The notes under the pieces are model-generated. The model was not told the DNA's origin. It made no database searches and saw nothing but the letters and a program-made list of their open reading frames with translations. From an uncultured Alphaproteobacteria bacterium (lineage in GTDB: Bacteria > Pseudomonadota > Alphaproteobacteria > RF32 > CAG-239): a stretch of 64,000 bases of DNA. Numbering within the stretch: the stretch's first letter is position 1; each line of letters opens with the position of its first letter. Shown here in pieces: positions 8,579 through 18,829 of this stretch. Position numbers and translations under genes: made by a program. Location: positions 62,001 through 126,000 of the forward strand of contig CALXUE010000001.1 of NCBI GenBank assembly GCA_944391615.1, given 5' to 3'.

Positions 8579-10157
8579 GTTTTTTTGTTCCTTTTTTAGG
8601 CAACAACCGAATTAACTCAGACCAATCAAACACACCAAGTAGTTTAGCAAGCCCCAAAAAAGTTGCAAGACCGAAAAGGCATAAAAATGCAAAAATAAAA
8701 AGCTTAGGCCAAACAGACAACAAGAGCCAATCATTATAAAGGCCGTCAAACACCCAAGAAGCTAAAAATAAAACCACGCCCATAAGCAACGATGCCAAAA
8801 TAATTTTAGCAATTTTCAGGTTCAAGGAACGAGAAAATTTCCAATAGCCGCGTTTTTTAAGCCCGCGCTTATATTGAAAAAAGGATATAAATGCCGCCAA
8901 GGACGTTGCCGTAGCCACGCCGACATGCCCTAAAGGCTTCATGAGCAGCAAAGAAAAAATAACATTAGCCACAAACACCACAATACTGTATTTAACGGGC
9001 GTCCGCGTATCCCCACGCGCAAAAAAGTTTGGGGTCAAAGCTTTAACCAACACATAAACCGGCAACCCGATAGAATAAGCAATAATGGCTTGAGCCGTCA
9101 TTTTGGTTTCCAAAGAGCCAAATTTGCCATGCTGAAACAAAATATTCACCATCGGTTCAGCCAAAACAATCAAAGCCACAGCCGCCGGAATAGAAAGCAA
9201 AGCACCGTATTCGACCGCACGCTCCTGCAACCGATTAGCCTCATCAAGATTGTTTTCTTTAATATTTTTAGATAAAACCGGCAGCAAAGCCACACTAATT
9301 GCTGCTCCAATAACACCCAGAGGCAGTTGTTGTAAGCGATTAGCATAATAGAGCCAAGAAATAGCCCCTGTTCCAACTAAAGAAACAATAATAGTATCCA
9401 CCATCATATTGATTTGATAAACACCGGAACCCAACACGCCCGGAGCGATTCGCTTAAATAAGGTTTTAATATCGTTTGTATGAACAAGGGCCCAAACATT
9501 CCATTGAGGTCGCAGCGAAACACCGCATTTTTTCAAAAAAAACATCAACCACAAAATTTCCAACACGCCGGCCACCGACACGCCAAAAGCAATACCATGA
9601 GCAGGAGTCGGAGCAAAAGGCGTAAACACAAAGGCGGAAATAATCATCATAAAATTCAAAATAATCGGCGTAGCGGCAGGTGCAGCAAATTTATTGAGAG
9701 AATTAAGAATTCCGGACTGAAAAGATACAATAGAGATAAAGAGCAAGAACGGAAACGTAATACGTGAAAGTTGCGCCGCCATCTGAATTTTTTCAGGATC
9801 AGAACGAAACCCCGGAGCCAAGAGCAAAATCAACTCCGGCATAAAAAATTCCATCAGCAAAGTAAAGATAAGCAAAAAGAACGCCAACACCGAAATGGAT
9901 TGAGAAGCAAAATGCATAGCTTTTTGTTGTCCGTCAGAGACCATTTTAGCAGAGAGCATCGGAACAAAAGCCGATGTAAAAGCACCCTCGGCAAACAAGC
10001 TACGAAAAAGATTCGGGAGTTTAAACGCCACAAAAAAGGCATCAGCCACTTTACCGGCGCCCAAAAAGTTAGCCAAAACCATATCGCGGAAGAAACCGGT
10101 CACACGACTAAGCAGTGTAAAGCCGCCAAAAGTCGCCACAGACTTAAAAAGTGACAT
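8571..10157 (-). CDS. murJ: lipid II flippase MurJ
   Basis: 528 residues, about 14 hydrophobic helices, no signal peptide. The start SVATFGGFTLLSRVTGFFRD and FFVAFKLPNLFRSLFAEGAF are the family hallmarks (MviN/MurJ of the MOP superfamily), with the Arg residues of TM1 and the RSLFAEGAF loop that line the lipid-binding cavity. It flips lipid II across the inner membrane for peptidoglycan synthesis. It is the first gene of a leftward run murJ-DUF2333-nfuA-Bax. GAGG is 7 bases before ATG at 10157. Confidence 0.96.
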   Translation of the reverse strand: MSLFKSVATFGGFTLLSRVTGFFRDMVLANFLGAGKVADAFFVAFKLPNLFRSLFAEGAFTSAFVPMLSAKMVSDGQQKAMHFASQSISVLAFFLLIFTLLMEFFMPELILLLAPGFRSDPEKIQMAAQLSRITFPFLLFISIVSFQSGILNSLNKFAAPAATPIILNFMMIISAFVFTPFAPTPAHGIAFGVSVAGVLEILWLMFFLKKCGVSLRPQWNVWALVHTNDIKTLFKRIAPGVLGSGVYQINMMVDTIIVSLVGTGAISWLYYANRLQQLPLGVIGAAISVALLPVLSKNIKENNLDEANRLQERAVEYGALLSIPAAVALIVLAEPMVNILFQHGKFGSLETKMTAQAIIAYSIGLPVYVLVKALTPNFFARGDTRTPVKYSIVVFVANVIFSLLLMKPLGHVGVATATSLAAFISFFQYKRGLKKRGYWKFSRSLNLKIAKIILASLLMGVVLFLASWVFDGLYNDWLLLSVWPKLFIFAFLCLFGLATFLGLAKLLGVFDWSELIRLLPKKGTKKHG

Positions 10158-10280
10158 AAAAGCCTCAATAAAATAAATTTTTTTTGTACATATTAAACAT
10201 TCGTTATTGAATTATACATAAAATACAGTATAAATAAAGCACAATAACAAAATAATTGAACGTTTTTTTGCAATTTGGTG

Positions 10281-10309
10281 TTGACAAATTAAAAATTACT
10301 TGCGATAAT
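10281..10309 (+). promoter_or_regulatory. promoter of the 10355 orphan gene
   Basis: TTGACA (10281-10286), 17-base spacer, GATAAT (10304-10309). Near consensus; it gives a leader of about 38 nt. Confidence 0.75.
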
Positions 10310-10354
10310 AGACAAAAGATAAGGAATAATATAATTATTTGAAGGAGAAAAGTT

Positions 10355-10717
10355 ATGTCAAACCTAAATAAGAAGAATGCTGAACGAATTTTCAGCCACG
10401 GAGAAACTAAAGAATTTTTTATGAAAGGCGGAACAGAATTAAAAAGTTCCAATAAAACGCTGGAAGCGGACGCCAACCGTTCATTTATCGCCAACAAAAT
10501 TTTAGCCAACAACGGCCAAGGCTGGAGAGGCAATGCATATGAAGCCGACGCTAACAAACCCTACTACACCAATCAAGCAAAATCAAAAGGACAATGGCTT
10601 GGGAGCGGTCAATTTTTCAATGAAGACGCAAACATTGCCTATAGAGCAATGAGCGCCGCCGAACAAGAATACATAGCCGCACAAATGATACAGAATAACA
10701 AAACCCAAAGCAGATAA
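10355..10717 (+). CDS. orphan protein with repeated xDAN motif
   Basis: 120 residues, no signal peptide, no membrane segment. I do not recognise it. The visible structure is an imperfect repeat: LEADANRSFIANKIL (residues 34-48), YEADANKPYYTNQ (62-74) and FNEDANIAYRAMSA (88-101), each (E/N)xDAN followed by an aromatic or aliphatic residue and Asn/Ala. Spacing is 26-28 residues. The protein is rich in Asn, Ala and Lys. GGAG lies 9 bases before ATG, a near-consensus promoter is upstream and a strong terminator is downstream, so it is a real, probably well-expressed monocistronic gene. Confidence 0.8.
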   Translation: MSNLNKKNAERIFSHGETKEFFMKGGTELKSSNKTLEADANRSFIANKILANNGQGWRGNAYEADANKPYYTNQAKSKGQWLGSGQFFNEDANIAYRAMSAAEQEYIAAQMIQNNKTQSR

Positions 10718-10743
10718 ATTTTTCAAGACATAACTTTCAGACC

Positions 10744-10778
10744 AAAAGCGAGGTTCAAATATGAACTTCGCTTTTTTT
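10744..10778 (+). terminator. rho-independent terminator
   Basis: AAAAGCGAGGTTC (10744-10756) pairs with GAACTTCGCTTTT (10763-10775) with one G-T pair, followed by a T-run. Confidence 0.9.
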
Positions 10779-10853
10779 ATTGATTAAAAATTAACAAAGT
10801 CGTGTTAAACTTTGCGCAAAAATACTATCTCAATCACGAGAGGAGAGAACAAA

Positions 10854-12536
10854 GTGGCAGATTCTCAAGACAAAAATTATGAAGACATCTTAGAGCTCAA
10901 CAGCAAAATATTTGAATGCAAAGATTATGACACCGTGCTAACCAACATCATAGAATATGCACAACAAGTAGCACAGGCAGACGGAACATTTTTATACATA
11001 TTAAACAGTGACGACTACTTTAACCTAGAAATAACCCGTATCAAGAGCATAGGTTTAAGCCGCAACGGAAGTGACAACATAGCCCTCTATCCAATAAGCT
11101 ACCTTCCCGACTTAAAAGAAAAAAACAAAGTCAGCATGGCCGAGGCCAGCGCCCTAAGGAAAGAAATTTTGAATTATGCCAATGTATATGCCGCCACCGA
11201 CTTTGAACATAATTTATTCAAGAATTTTGAACAAGAGAACAACTATACGGTTTTGTCATGTCTAACTCTGCCGATAATAAGCCGCAAAGGAAGAGTCACC
11301 GCGGTAGCCCAGTTTATCAACGCGCAAGACAAAAACGGCAAAATCATAAGTTTCACGCCCAGCGCACAAAAAAACCTGCAAGCAATAGGCACCTTATTAG
11401 GCATAACGATAGAAAATCATCAACTGCGGGGCTCCTACAACCAGTTATTAGAGTCATTTATAGAGGTTTTGACCAAAGCCATAGACGCCAAATCACCTTA
11501 CACCGGACTACATTGCCAAAGGGTTCCGGTCATAGCCAGAATGTTAACAACGGCTGCGGTCCAAGAAACGACCGGTCCCCTAAAAAATTTTGAAATGAGC
11601 CGAGATGATTGGTACGCCCTAAACATAGCTTCATGGCTGCACGATTGCGGAAAGATTACCACACCGGAATATATTGTCGACAAAGCCACAAAACTTGAAA
11701 CCATATATAACCGCATCCACGAAATAAGAGACCGGTTTGAAATTTTAAGGCGCGATGCCCATATTGATTATTTAAAGAAAAGATTAGCCAATACAGATAG
11801 CAAAGAGAACTTGCAAGCCGAATTTGTGTCAAAAGTAGCCCAACTTGAAGATGACTTTGCCTTTATAGCCAAATGCAACACCGGAGACACACCCTTAAAG
11901 GATGAAGATATCATAAGGCTGGAACAGCTTTCTAAAATAAAATTTATACGTTATTTTGACCGCACCAAAGGCTTATCCTGGGCGGAGCGAGACAACATCC
12001 CCGACATAGAAGCCTATCAAAAGCCGGCCTATGAAAATCTATTGCAAAATCGTCAAGACCTAATTTCCAAAGGCTACAATTACGGAGAATTATATAATTT
12101 AGAGATACGCCAAGGCACGATTAATAAGGAAGAACGAGCCAAAATCAATGAGCATATTGTTGTAACAATAGATATGCTAAAAGAAATCCACTTTCCCAAA
12201 GAATTATCAAATGTTGTGGAATATGCCGGTGCGCATCACGAGCGCGTTGATGGCAAAGGGTACCCCAACGGCTTAACCGGAGACCAAATGTCGATTCCCG
12301 CAAAAATCATGGCCATAGCGGATATATATGAAGCCCTGACTGCAAGCGACCGCCCATATAAAGAACCTAAAAAATTAAGTGAAGTTTTAAGTATCATGCG
12401 TGATATGAAAAACAACGGACACATTGACCCTGATTTATATAGGGTATTTATCGAAAGCGGCGTTTATAAAGAATATGCCGAACAATATATCTCACCGGAA
12501 CAAATAGATGAGATTAATCCGGAGGATTATTTATGA
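10854..12536 (+). CDS. GAF/HD-GYP domain phosphohydrolase
   Basis: 560 residues from GTG at 10854. AGGAGAG lies just upstream, while the longer in-frame TTG at 10812 has no site. Residues about 10-185 form a GAF-like sensor domain. The HD-GYP domain follows (about 205-540), with SWLHDCGKITTPEYIVDKAT for the metal-binding HD, and HHERVDGKGYP near residue 465, the GYP signature. Between the two is an insertion of about 130 residues (KLETIYNRIHEIRDRFE...), seen in a known HD-GYP subfamily. The expected activity is hydrolysis of cyclic di-GMP or a related cyclic dinucleotide; the ligand of the GAF domain is unknown. It overlaps gloB by 4 bases (ATGA), so the two are coupled. Confidence 0.9.
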   Translation: MADSQDKNYEDILELNSKIFECKDYDTVLTNIIEYAQQVAQADGTFLYILNSDDYFNLEITRIKSIGLSRNGSDNIALYPISYLPDLKEKNKVSMAEASALRKEILNYANVYAATDFEHNLFKNFEQENNYTVLSCLTLPIISRKGRVTAVAQFINAQDKNGKIISFTPSAQKNLQAIGTLLGITIENHQLRGSYNQLLESFIEVLTKAIDAKSPYTGLHCQRVPVIARMLTTAAVQETTGPLKNFEMSRDDWYALNIASWLHDCGKITTPEYIVDKATKLETIYNRIHEIRDRFEILRRDAHIDYLKKRLANTDSKENLQAEFVSKVAQLEDDFAFIAKCNTGDTPLKDEDIIRLEQLSKIKFIRYFDRTKGLSWAERDNIPDIEAYQKPAYENLLQNRQDLISKGYNYGELYNLEIRQGTINKEERAKINEHIVVTIDMLKEIHFPKELSNVVEYAGAHHERVDGKGYPNGLTGDQMSIPAKIMAIADIYEALTASDRPYKEPKKLSEVLSIMRDMKNNGHIDPDLYRVFIESGVYKEYAEQYISPEQIDEINPEDYL

Positions 12537-13252
12537 TAAACATCACCCCAATATTATGCCGTGCCGGCACAATGGATAATTATTCTTACTTAATAACCGA
12601 CAAACAAAGTAATATTTCAGCGCTCATAGACCCCTCTGAAGTAGGCCCGATTGTTACAGTATGCCAAGCAAAGAGCATAAAGCCGCAATATATCTTAAAC
12701 ACGCACCATCACTTTGACCATACTGATGGAAATCTGGAATTAAAAAAACTTTACAATTGCAAAGTCGTTGGCAATGAAGAAGACAAATCCCGCATAAGAG
12801 GGCTAGACATCAGCCTCAAAAAAGGAGAGATATTTCACATCGGCAGCAGCCAATGCCAAATCATCAGCGTAGACGGACACACCATAGGCCATATTTTATA
12901 TTATTTTGCCGATTCCAAAGCGCTTTTCACCGGAGATACTTTGTTTAATTTGTGCATTGGCGGCATATTTGAAGGCACCCCGGAACAGATGTGGAATTCT
13001 ATTCAAAAAATAAAATCTTTACCTGAAGATACCTTATTCTACCCCGGACATGAATATACGTTACATGCGGCAAGAGAAGCACTTTACTTTTCCCAAAACG
13101 ATAAAGAAGTTCAAAAATATCTTCAAACAGCCCAAAGCCGATTGGCACAAGGCTTACCGGCCGGTCCATTCACGTTGGGAGAAGAAAAGCGCTGCAATCC
13201 CTACTTGTCAGCCGCAAATTATGAAGAATTTCTGCAACGCCTCAACTATTAA
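12533..13252 (+). CDS. gloB: hydroxyacylglutathione hydrolase (glyoxalase II)
   Basis: 239 residues of the metallo-beta-lactamase fold. The metal site NTHHHFDHTDGN (THxHxDH) is near residue 56, the next ligands are VDGHTIGHI (around 112) and FTGDTLF (around 134), and YPGHEYT follows around 172. The C-terminal KRCNPYLSAAN matches the HAGH_C substrate-binding end, which separates it from general beta-lactamase-like hydrolases. It would convert S-lactoylglutathione to lactate and glutathione in methylglyoxal detoxification. Its start overlaps the HD-GYP stop. It ends 6 bases from the rodA stop on the other strand. Confidence 0.9.
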   Translation: MINITPILCRAGTMDNYSYLITDKQSNISALIDPSEVGPIVTVCQAKSIKPQYILNTHHHFDHTDGNLELKKLYNCKVVGNEEDKSRIRGLDISLKKGEIFHIGSSQCQIISVDGHTIGHILYYFADSKALFTGDTLFNLCIGGIFEGTPEQMWNSIQKIKSLPEDTLFYPGHEYTLHAAREALYFSQNDKEVQKYLQTAQSRLAQGLPAGPFTLGEEKRCNPYLSAANYEEFLQRLNY

Positions 13253-13258
13253 CAAAAC

Positions 13259-14398
13259 CTATTCTTTACCAAGAGAAATATTGCGGTTAATATAAACCGA
13301 AAGCATTAACCCAAAGCTCGCCATAATGGAGAGCATAACCGTTCCGCCATAAGAAATCAAAGGCAAAGGCACGCCGACCACCGGAATAAGTCCCAAGACC
13401 ATAGCCGTATTAATAAAGACATACAAGAAATAATTCGTTGTCAATCCGAGTGCCAAGATTTTGCCAAAATAGCTACTGCTTTTGAAAGCAAAAGAAAAAC
13501 CATAAGCAATAATAATCAGATTAATAAGAATAATCAAAACAGCGCCCACCATACCGAATTCTTCCGAAAGCATGGTATAAATAAAGTCGGTGTGCTTTTC
13601 AGGCAAAAAGTTCAAATGGCTTTGCGTCCCTTTCAAAAAGCCCTTGCCAAAAATTCCCCCCGATCCCAAAGCAATTTTAGATTGAATAATATGATATCCG
13701 GCACCAAGAGGGTCCCGTTCCGGATTCAAAAAAGTCAACACACGGTTTTTCTGATAATCATGTAAAAAGTGCCAAGCAATCGGGGCCATAATAATTGCGG
13801 ACAACCCCACAAGCCCAAACTTCCACAATTGCACGCCGACACAAAAGAAAATCGCACAAGTCGTCATAACCAACATCAATCCCGTACCCAAATCCGGTTG
13901 AATAATAATTAATCCGGCCGGCACCAAGGCCATCAAAAGAGGCGGAATAATTCCCTTAATACTTTCAATAGATTGGAGAGGCACCCCGTGAAAATACTTA
14001 GCCAAAGCCATCACAAGAGCAATTTTCATCAATTCAGAAGGTTGCAGCTTAAAAAAAACAAAATTAATCCAGCGCTGAGCCCCCATACCGGTATGCCCAT
14101 TCACCTCCACGACCAAAAGCAAGACCAGAGCAAAAATATAAAACACATAAGCATATCGCATAAGCCATCGAATATCAATCAAAGCCAACACAAACATAAC
14201 ACCGAGTCCCACGCAAAAGCGAGCCAATTGCTTTATAGCCCAAGGGTTCCAATGCCCGTTAGCAGCCGAATAGAGCATTACCGTGCCGGCAGCAGCCAGC
14301 AAGCATATACAAAACACATACCAAAAGCTGATGTTCATCAACTTTTCTTTAATAGACATTCGCTGAGCGCGAAAACTAGTTTCATAAGGTTTATACAT
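13259..14398 (-). CDS. rodA: peptidoglycan glycosyltransferase RodA
   Basis: 379 residues, about 10 membrane helices, SEDS family. Marker segments are INFVFFKLQPSELMKIALV, IIQPDLGTGLMLV with the catalytic Asp region, and VVGVPLPLISYGGTVMLS near the C-terminus. RodA polymerises glycan strands with its partner PBP2 (mrdA, next upstream) in the elongasome. GAGG precedes the ATG. It is the last gene of the mreB-mreC-mreD-mrdA-rodA run, 11 bases after mrdA. Confidence 0.95.
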   Translation of the reverse strand: MYKPYETSFRAQRMSIKEKLMNISFWYVFCICLLAAAGTVMLYSAANGHWNPWAIKQLARFCVGLGVMFVLALIDIRWLMRYAYVFYIFALVLLLVVEVNGHTGMGAQRWINFVFFKLQPSELMKIALVMALAKYFHGVPLQSIESIKGIIPPLLMALVPAGLIIIQPDLGTGLMLVMTTCAIFFCVGVQLWKFGLVGLSAIIMAPIAWHFLHDYQKNRVLTFLNPERDPLGAGYHIIQSKIALGSGGIFGKGFLKGTQSHLNFLPEKHTDFIYTMLSEEFGMVGAVLIILINLIIIAYGFSFAFKSSSYFGKILALGLTTNYFLYVFINTAMVLGLIPVVGVPLPLISYGGTVMLSIMASFGLMLSVYINRNISLGKE

Positions 14399-14409
14399 AC
14401 ACGAGCCTC

Positions 14410-16233
14410 TTAGTGTTTACGGTAAACAACCGGATCAAGAATTAAAGCATCTTTCAAAATTTTGCTTGCAATCGGAGCCGCAGCCTTAGAACCACCGCCA
14501 CCATGTTCCACCAGCACCGCCACGGCATATTTAGGATTATCAGCCGGCGCATAACCGATAAAAATAGCATGGTCACGATACTTCCACGGCAAGTCTTCTT
14601 GTTTTGTAATACCTTGTTGGCGTTCTTTTAGCGTAATACGACGCACTTGCACCGAACCGGTTTTTCCGCCCATTTTCATACCATGATAATCAAATCTGGA
14701 CATCCAAGCCGTACCACCTGGAATATTCACCACATCATACATTCCTTGTTTAACCATATCCAAATAAGTATCCGAAACATTAATCTTCTCGATTTTCAAC
14801 AGATTTCTGTCAGACACCGGAAAGAAGGTCGGCTTAACTTTATAGCCGCCATTCACCAAGCGAGCCGTCATAGTAGCCAATTGTAAAGGCGTCACCAACA
14901 AAGACCCCTGCCCAATACCAACAATAAGCGTTTCACCTTGTTGCCAAGGTTCACCCCTATTTTTCAATTTCCATTTTTTATCCGGCACCAATCCCGGCAG
15001 TTCATTTTCAAGACCGATTCCGATTTTTTCGCCCAAGCCAAAGCGGCGAGCCATATCGGCGATTTTATCGATTCCAACCCTTAAAGCCGTTTCATAAAAG
15101 AAAATATCACAAGAGTGCATCAAGGCTTCAACCACATTTAAGTTACCATGTCCCCAATATTTCCAACAATGGAAGAAATGATCACCCAAGGCCATACGTC
15201 CATTGCAAAAAAGCTTAGTGTCAGGCTTAATAGCACCGGCTTCCAAACCGGCCAAAGCCACCAAAGGCTTAAAGACAGACCCCGGAGAATAATGCCCTTG
15301 AATAGCTTTATTCACCAAAGGTGTTTTTTCATTTGTCTGCAAAGCATTCCACTCTTGATGAGTCAAACCTCTGGCAAAAGCATTTGGGTCAAAAGCAGGG
15401 GTTGAAACAAAGGCCAAAATTTCACCGGAATGCACATCAAGCAAGATAGCTGCCCCGCTCTGATCCTGAAAAGCATCATAAGCTTTTTCTTGCAATCTGG
15501 CATCCAGCGTTAAAGTAATGTTTTCACCAGGAACGCCCTCAGTTTCTTCAATTTCTTTCATCACGCGGCCATAAGCATTGACTTCCATTTTAAGGATACC
15601 GCTTTTGCCTCTCAAGCGTTGTTCCAAAAACTTTTCAATACCGGATTTTCCGATTTTAAACCCCGGCACTTCAAGCAAAGGATCATCTTTAGGATCGGAG
15701 TCGGAAACAGCCGCCACATATCCCAAAACTTGAGCCATTTTTTCACCATAAGGATAATAGCGGTTCAGCCCTTCTTCAATATAAATTCCGGGGAGCTCAG
15801 CGGCATTCAGCTGTACTTTAGCCACCTCTTCCCAAGTCAAGTTTTCTTTCACTTTAACCGGCACAAAGCTCCGGTTGCGTTTCAAATCACGCTTAATCCT
15901 TTTTTCTTCATCTTCAGACAAAGGCATTAATTTTTTAAAAGCATCCAGCGTTTGTTGTACATCAGCAGTTTGTTCTGCCACAATCATAACCTGAAAGTTT
16001 TGCTCATTAGTCGCAAGGACGGTACCGTTTCTGTCATAAATAATACCTCTTTCCGGAATGACCAAACGCGTTGAGATACGATTTTCATCGGCCAACATTT
16101 TGAACTTATCAGCCTGAAACACCTGCAAATAATAAAGGCGCAAGATAATACCAAACAGGAGCAACGCCATACCACCGGCCATAACCAAAGCGCGCTGTAA
16201 CAAAATTTTGCCTTTATCATTATCTCTGTTCAT
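14410..16233 (-). CDS. mrdA: penicillin-binding protein 2
   Basis: 607 residues. One N-terminal membrane anchor (about 12-32) precedes the pedestal/dimerisation domain and the transpeptidase domain. Active-site motifs are HYSPGSVFKPLVAL (SxxK, around residue 315), MHSCDIFFYE (SxN-type position, here Ser-Cys-Asp, around 370) and MGGKTGSVQV (KTG, around 527). It cross-links side-wall peptidoglycan with RodA. It lies between mreD and rodA with gaps of 5 and 11 bases. Confidence 0.95.
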   Translation of the reverse strand: MNRDNDKGKILLQRALVMAGGMALLLFGIILRLYYLQVFQADKFKMLADENRISTRLVIPERGIIYDRNGTVLATNEQNFQVMIVAEQTADVQQTLDAFKKLMPLSEDEEKRIKRDLKRNRSFVPVKVKENLTWEEVAKVQLNAAELPGIYIEEGLNRYYPYGEKMAQVLGYVAAVSDSDPKDDPLLEVPGFKIGKSGIEKFLEQRLRGKSGILKMEVNAYGRVMKEIEETEGVPGENITLTLDARLQEKAYDAFQDQSGAAILLDVHSGEILAFVSTPAFDPNAFARGLTHQEWNALQTNEKTPLVNKAIQGHYSPGSVFKPLVALAGLEAGAIKPDTKLFCNGRMALGDHFFHCWKYWGHGNLNVVEALMHSCDIFFYETALRVGIDKIADMARRFGLGEKIGIGLENELPGLVPDKKWKLKNRGEPWQQGETLIVGIGQGSLLVTPLQLATMTARLVNGGYKVKPTFFPVSDRNLLKIEKINVSDTYLDMVKQGMYDVVNIPGGTAWMSRFDYHGMKMGGKTGSVQVRRITLKERQQGITKQEDLPWKYRDHAIFIGYAPADNPKYAVAVLVEHGGGGSKAAAPIASKILKDALILDPVVYRKH

Positions 16234-16238
16234 TTATT

Positions 16239-16757
16239 TTAAGCCTCGTCCGTCATAAGTTTGTTTTGCACAAACACATTGAATAGAGTAATTAAAGGGT
16301 AAGCGCATACCGTAACCAAAAAAGTAAAGAAAAACAATCCAAAAGGCAAAAAGGCGGCATAATAAACCGACACAATAAACCAATGAGCAAACATTGCAAC
16401 AAAAGAGCACAAAACAAAGCCGACCCACATCACCTCAAAAGATTTGCCGTTAAAATATTTAAGCAAATTATTCACGACCACATACAAGATTAAGAGTTGC
16501 AAAATGGAAGCACCCAAGGGAGCTGAAGTTAAAGCATCTTCCACCAAGCCCAAAATAAAAACCGAAAACAAATTAAACACATCCGGCCTGTGCAACAACC
16601 AATAATACACGCAGGCACAAGCAACAGCGGCATGTATGTTTGAATCCCAAACCACATTAAAGGGCACAAAAGAAAAAATCACTAACAAGATAGAAGACAA
16701 CAAAGGCATCAAAGATTGCAAATAGGCCTTGAGTGTTTCGCTCCAATCATCATTCAT
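16239..16757 (-). CDS. mreD: rod shape-determining protein MreD
   Basis: 172 residues from ATG at 16757. A good AGGAGG lies 6 bases upstream, whereas the longer frame lacks support and would sit inside mreC. It has five or six hydrophobic helices with the family pattern PDVFNLFSVFILGLVEDALTSAPLG in the middle. Sequence conservation in MreD is low, so the call leans on position between mreC and mrdA. It is an inner-membrane part of the elongasome. It overlaps the end of mreC by 8 bases. Confidence 0.88.
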   Translation of the reverse strand: MNDDWSETLKAYLQSLMPLLSSILLVIFSFVPFNVVWDSNIHAAVACACVYYWLLHRPDVFNLFSVFILGLVEDALTSAPLGASILQLLILYVVVNNLLKYFNGKSFEVMWVGFVLCSFVAMFAHWFIVSVYYAAFLPFGLFFFTFLVTVCAYPLITLFNVFVQNKLMTDEA

Positions 16758-17625
16758 GATTAACCTCCTGTGTTTCATCATCAAGAGTTTCCTCATCATC
16801 AACGGGATAAGAGACAATTTTAACATATTCCACACGGTCCAAATCAGCAAACGGCAAGACCCTTATTTCGCGTTTAGACACCTGAGAAACCACGCCGACC
16901 GGCAATCCGGAAGGAAACACGCCGGCCACACCCGAGGTTACGATTCTATCACCCACTTTAATTTCGGAAAACAGCGGCGTAAACACCAATTTAGGCTGCA
17001 ATTCATTATCGCCGGCCAAGATACCGCGTACGCGTGTTTTTTCAATCATCACCGGAATACGAGAGTTAATATCAGTAATTAGTAAGATTTTGCTATACAT
17101 TTTGCCGACTTTATCCAACCGCCCGACAACACCCTTTTCAGTCAAAACAACCTGTCCTTTTTGCGGGTTAGAAGCTTTGCCGGTATAAGCAATCAAAGAA
17201 TGAGAAAAAGCATCACCCTCTTCAGCAATCACACGCGCAGTAATCAGGTTTTCTTCATCGGGGCGCGTATAGTTCAAAAGCTGAGCCAACAGCCTGTTTT
17301 CAATTTCCAAAGAACGAGCGCGTTCGCTAATCAGACGAAGCTTTCGGTTTTCTGCGCGCAATTTGCGGTTTTCGGCACGAGCCAAACGCAAATCCTTAAA
17401 ATAATCATAAACAAAAGAAACACTTTTAGCCGGCAGATTAAGCAAATCAACCAACGGACTAATAACATCGGTTGCCACAGAAGACGTTTTATCCACCAAC
17501 ACCGTGTCTGTTTTATTAAGGAGCATCATCACAAACGCCACCAAAAAGAGAATGACCAATGCAAACTTTTTCAAGAGCAAACGAATATGGCTCAGCTGCA
17601 TAAATAAAACTCTTCTACGTTTCAT
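16750..17625 (-). CDS. mreC: rod shape-determining protein MreC
   Basis: 291 residues from ATG at 17625; a second ATG at 17601 with AGAAGAG upstream is an alternative. The longest frame would begin inside the terminator T-run and is unlikely. An N-terminal membrane helix (LVILFLVAFVMMLLN) is followed by a coiled coil (YFKDLRLARAENRKLRAENRKLR) and the MreC beta-barrel domain (ARVIAEEGDAFSHSLIAYTG, GVVGRLDKVGKMYSKILLIT, IVTSGVAGVFPSGLPVGVV). It links MreB to PBP2 in the periplasm. A hairpin and T-run separate it from mreB. Confidence 0.94.
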   Translation of the reverse strand: MKRRRVLFMQLSHIRLLLKKFALVILFLVAFVMMLLNKTDTVLVDKTSSVATDVISPLVDLLNLPAKSVSFVYDYFKDLRLARAENRKLRAENRKLRLISERARSLEIENRLLAQLLNYTRPDEENLITARVIAEEGDAFSHSLIAYTGKASNPQKGQVVLTEKGVVGRLDKVGKMYSKILLITDINSRIPVMIEKTRVRGILAGDNELQPKLVFTPLFSEIKVGDRIVTSGVAGVFPSGLPVGVVSQVSKREIRVLPFADLDRVEYVKIVSYPVDDEETLDDETQEVNHE

Positions 17626-17640
17626 GACACGCCCAAACAA

Positions 17641-17696
17641 AAAAAAGAAAAAAAACAAAACTCAAAAACGCCAGCGAGCCACTGACGTCTTTGAGT
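17641..17696 (-). terminator. hairpin and T-run between mreB and mreC
   Basis: On the minus strand ACTCAAAGACG (17696-17686) pairs with CGTTTTTGAGT (17670-17660) with two mismatches, and inner CAG/CTG pairing, followed by long T-runs to 17641. It would stop or attenuate transcription after mreB, so that MreB is made in excess over MreCD-PBP2-RodA. Confidence 0.75.
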
Positions 17697-17707
17697 CTAC
17701 AAAAAGA

Positions 17708-18799
<1,092 letters not shown>

Positions 18800-18829
18800 T
18801 TATAACGATATAAGCGTTTATGCAACACC

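Noticed and set aside
10204-10557. Minus-strand frame of 117 codons between murJ and the 10355 gene
   Set aside because: Overlaps the 10355 gene and its promoter in antisense; the product is a leucine/phenylalanine-rich reading of AT-rich intergenic DNA.
10812-10853. TTG start for the HD-GYP gene
   Set aside because: No ribosome site; GTG 10854 follows AGGAGAG at proper spacing.
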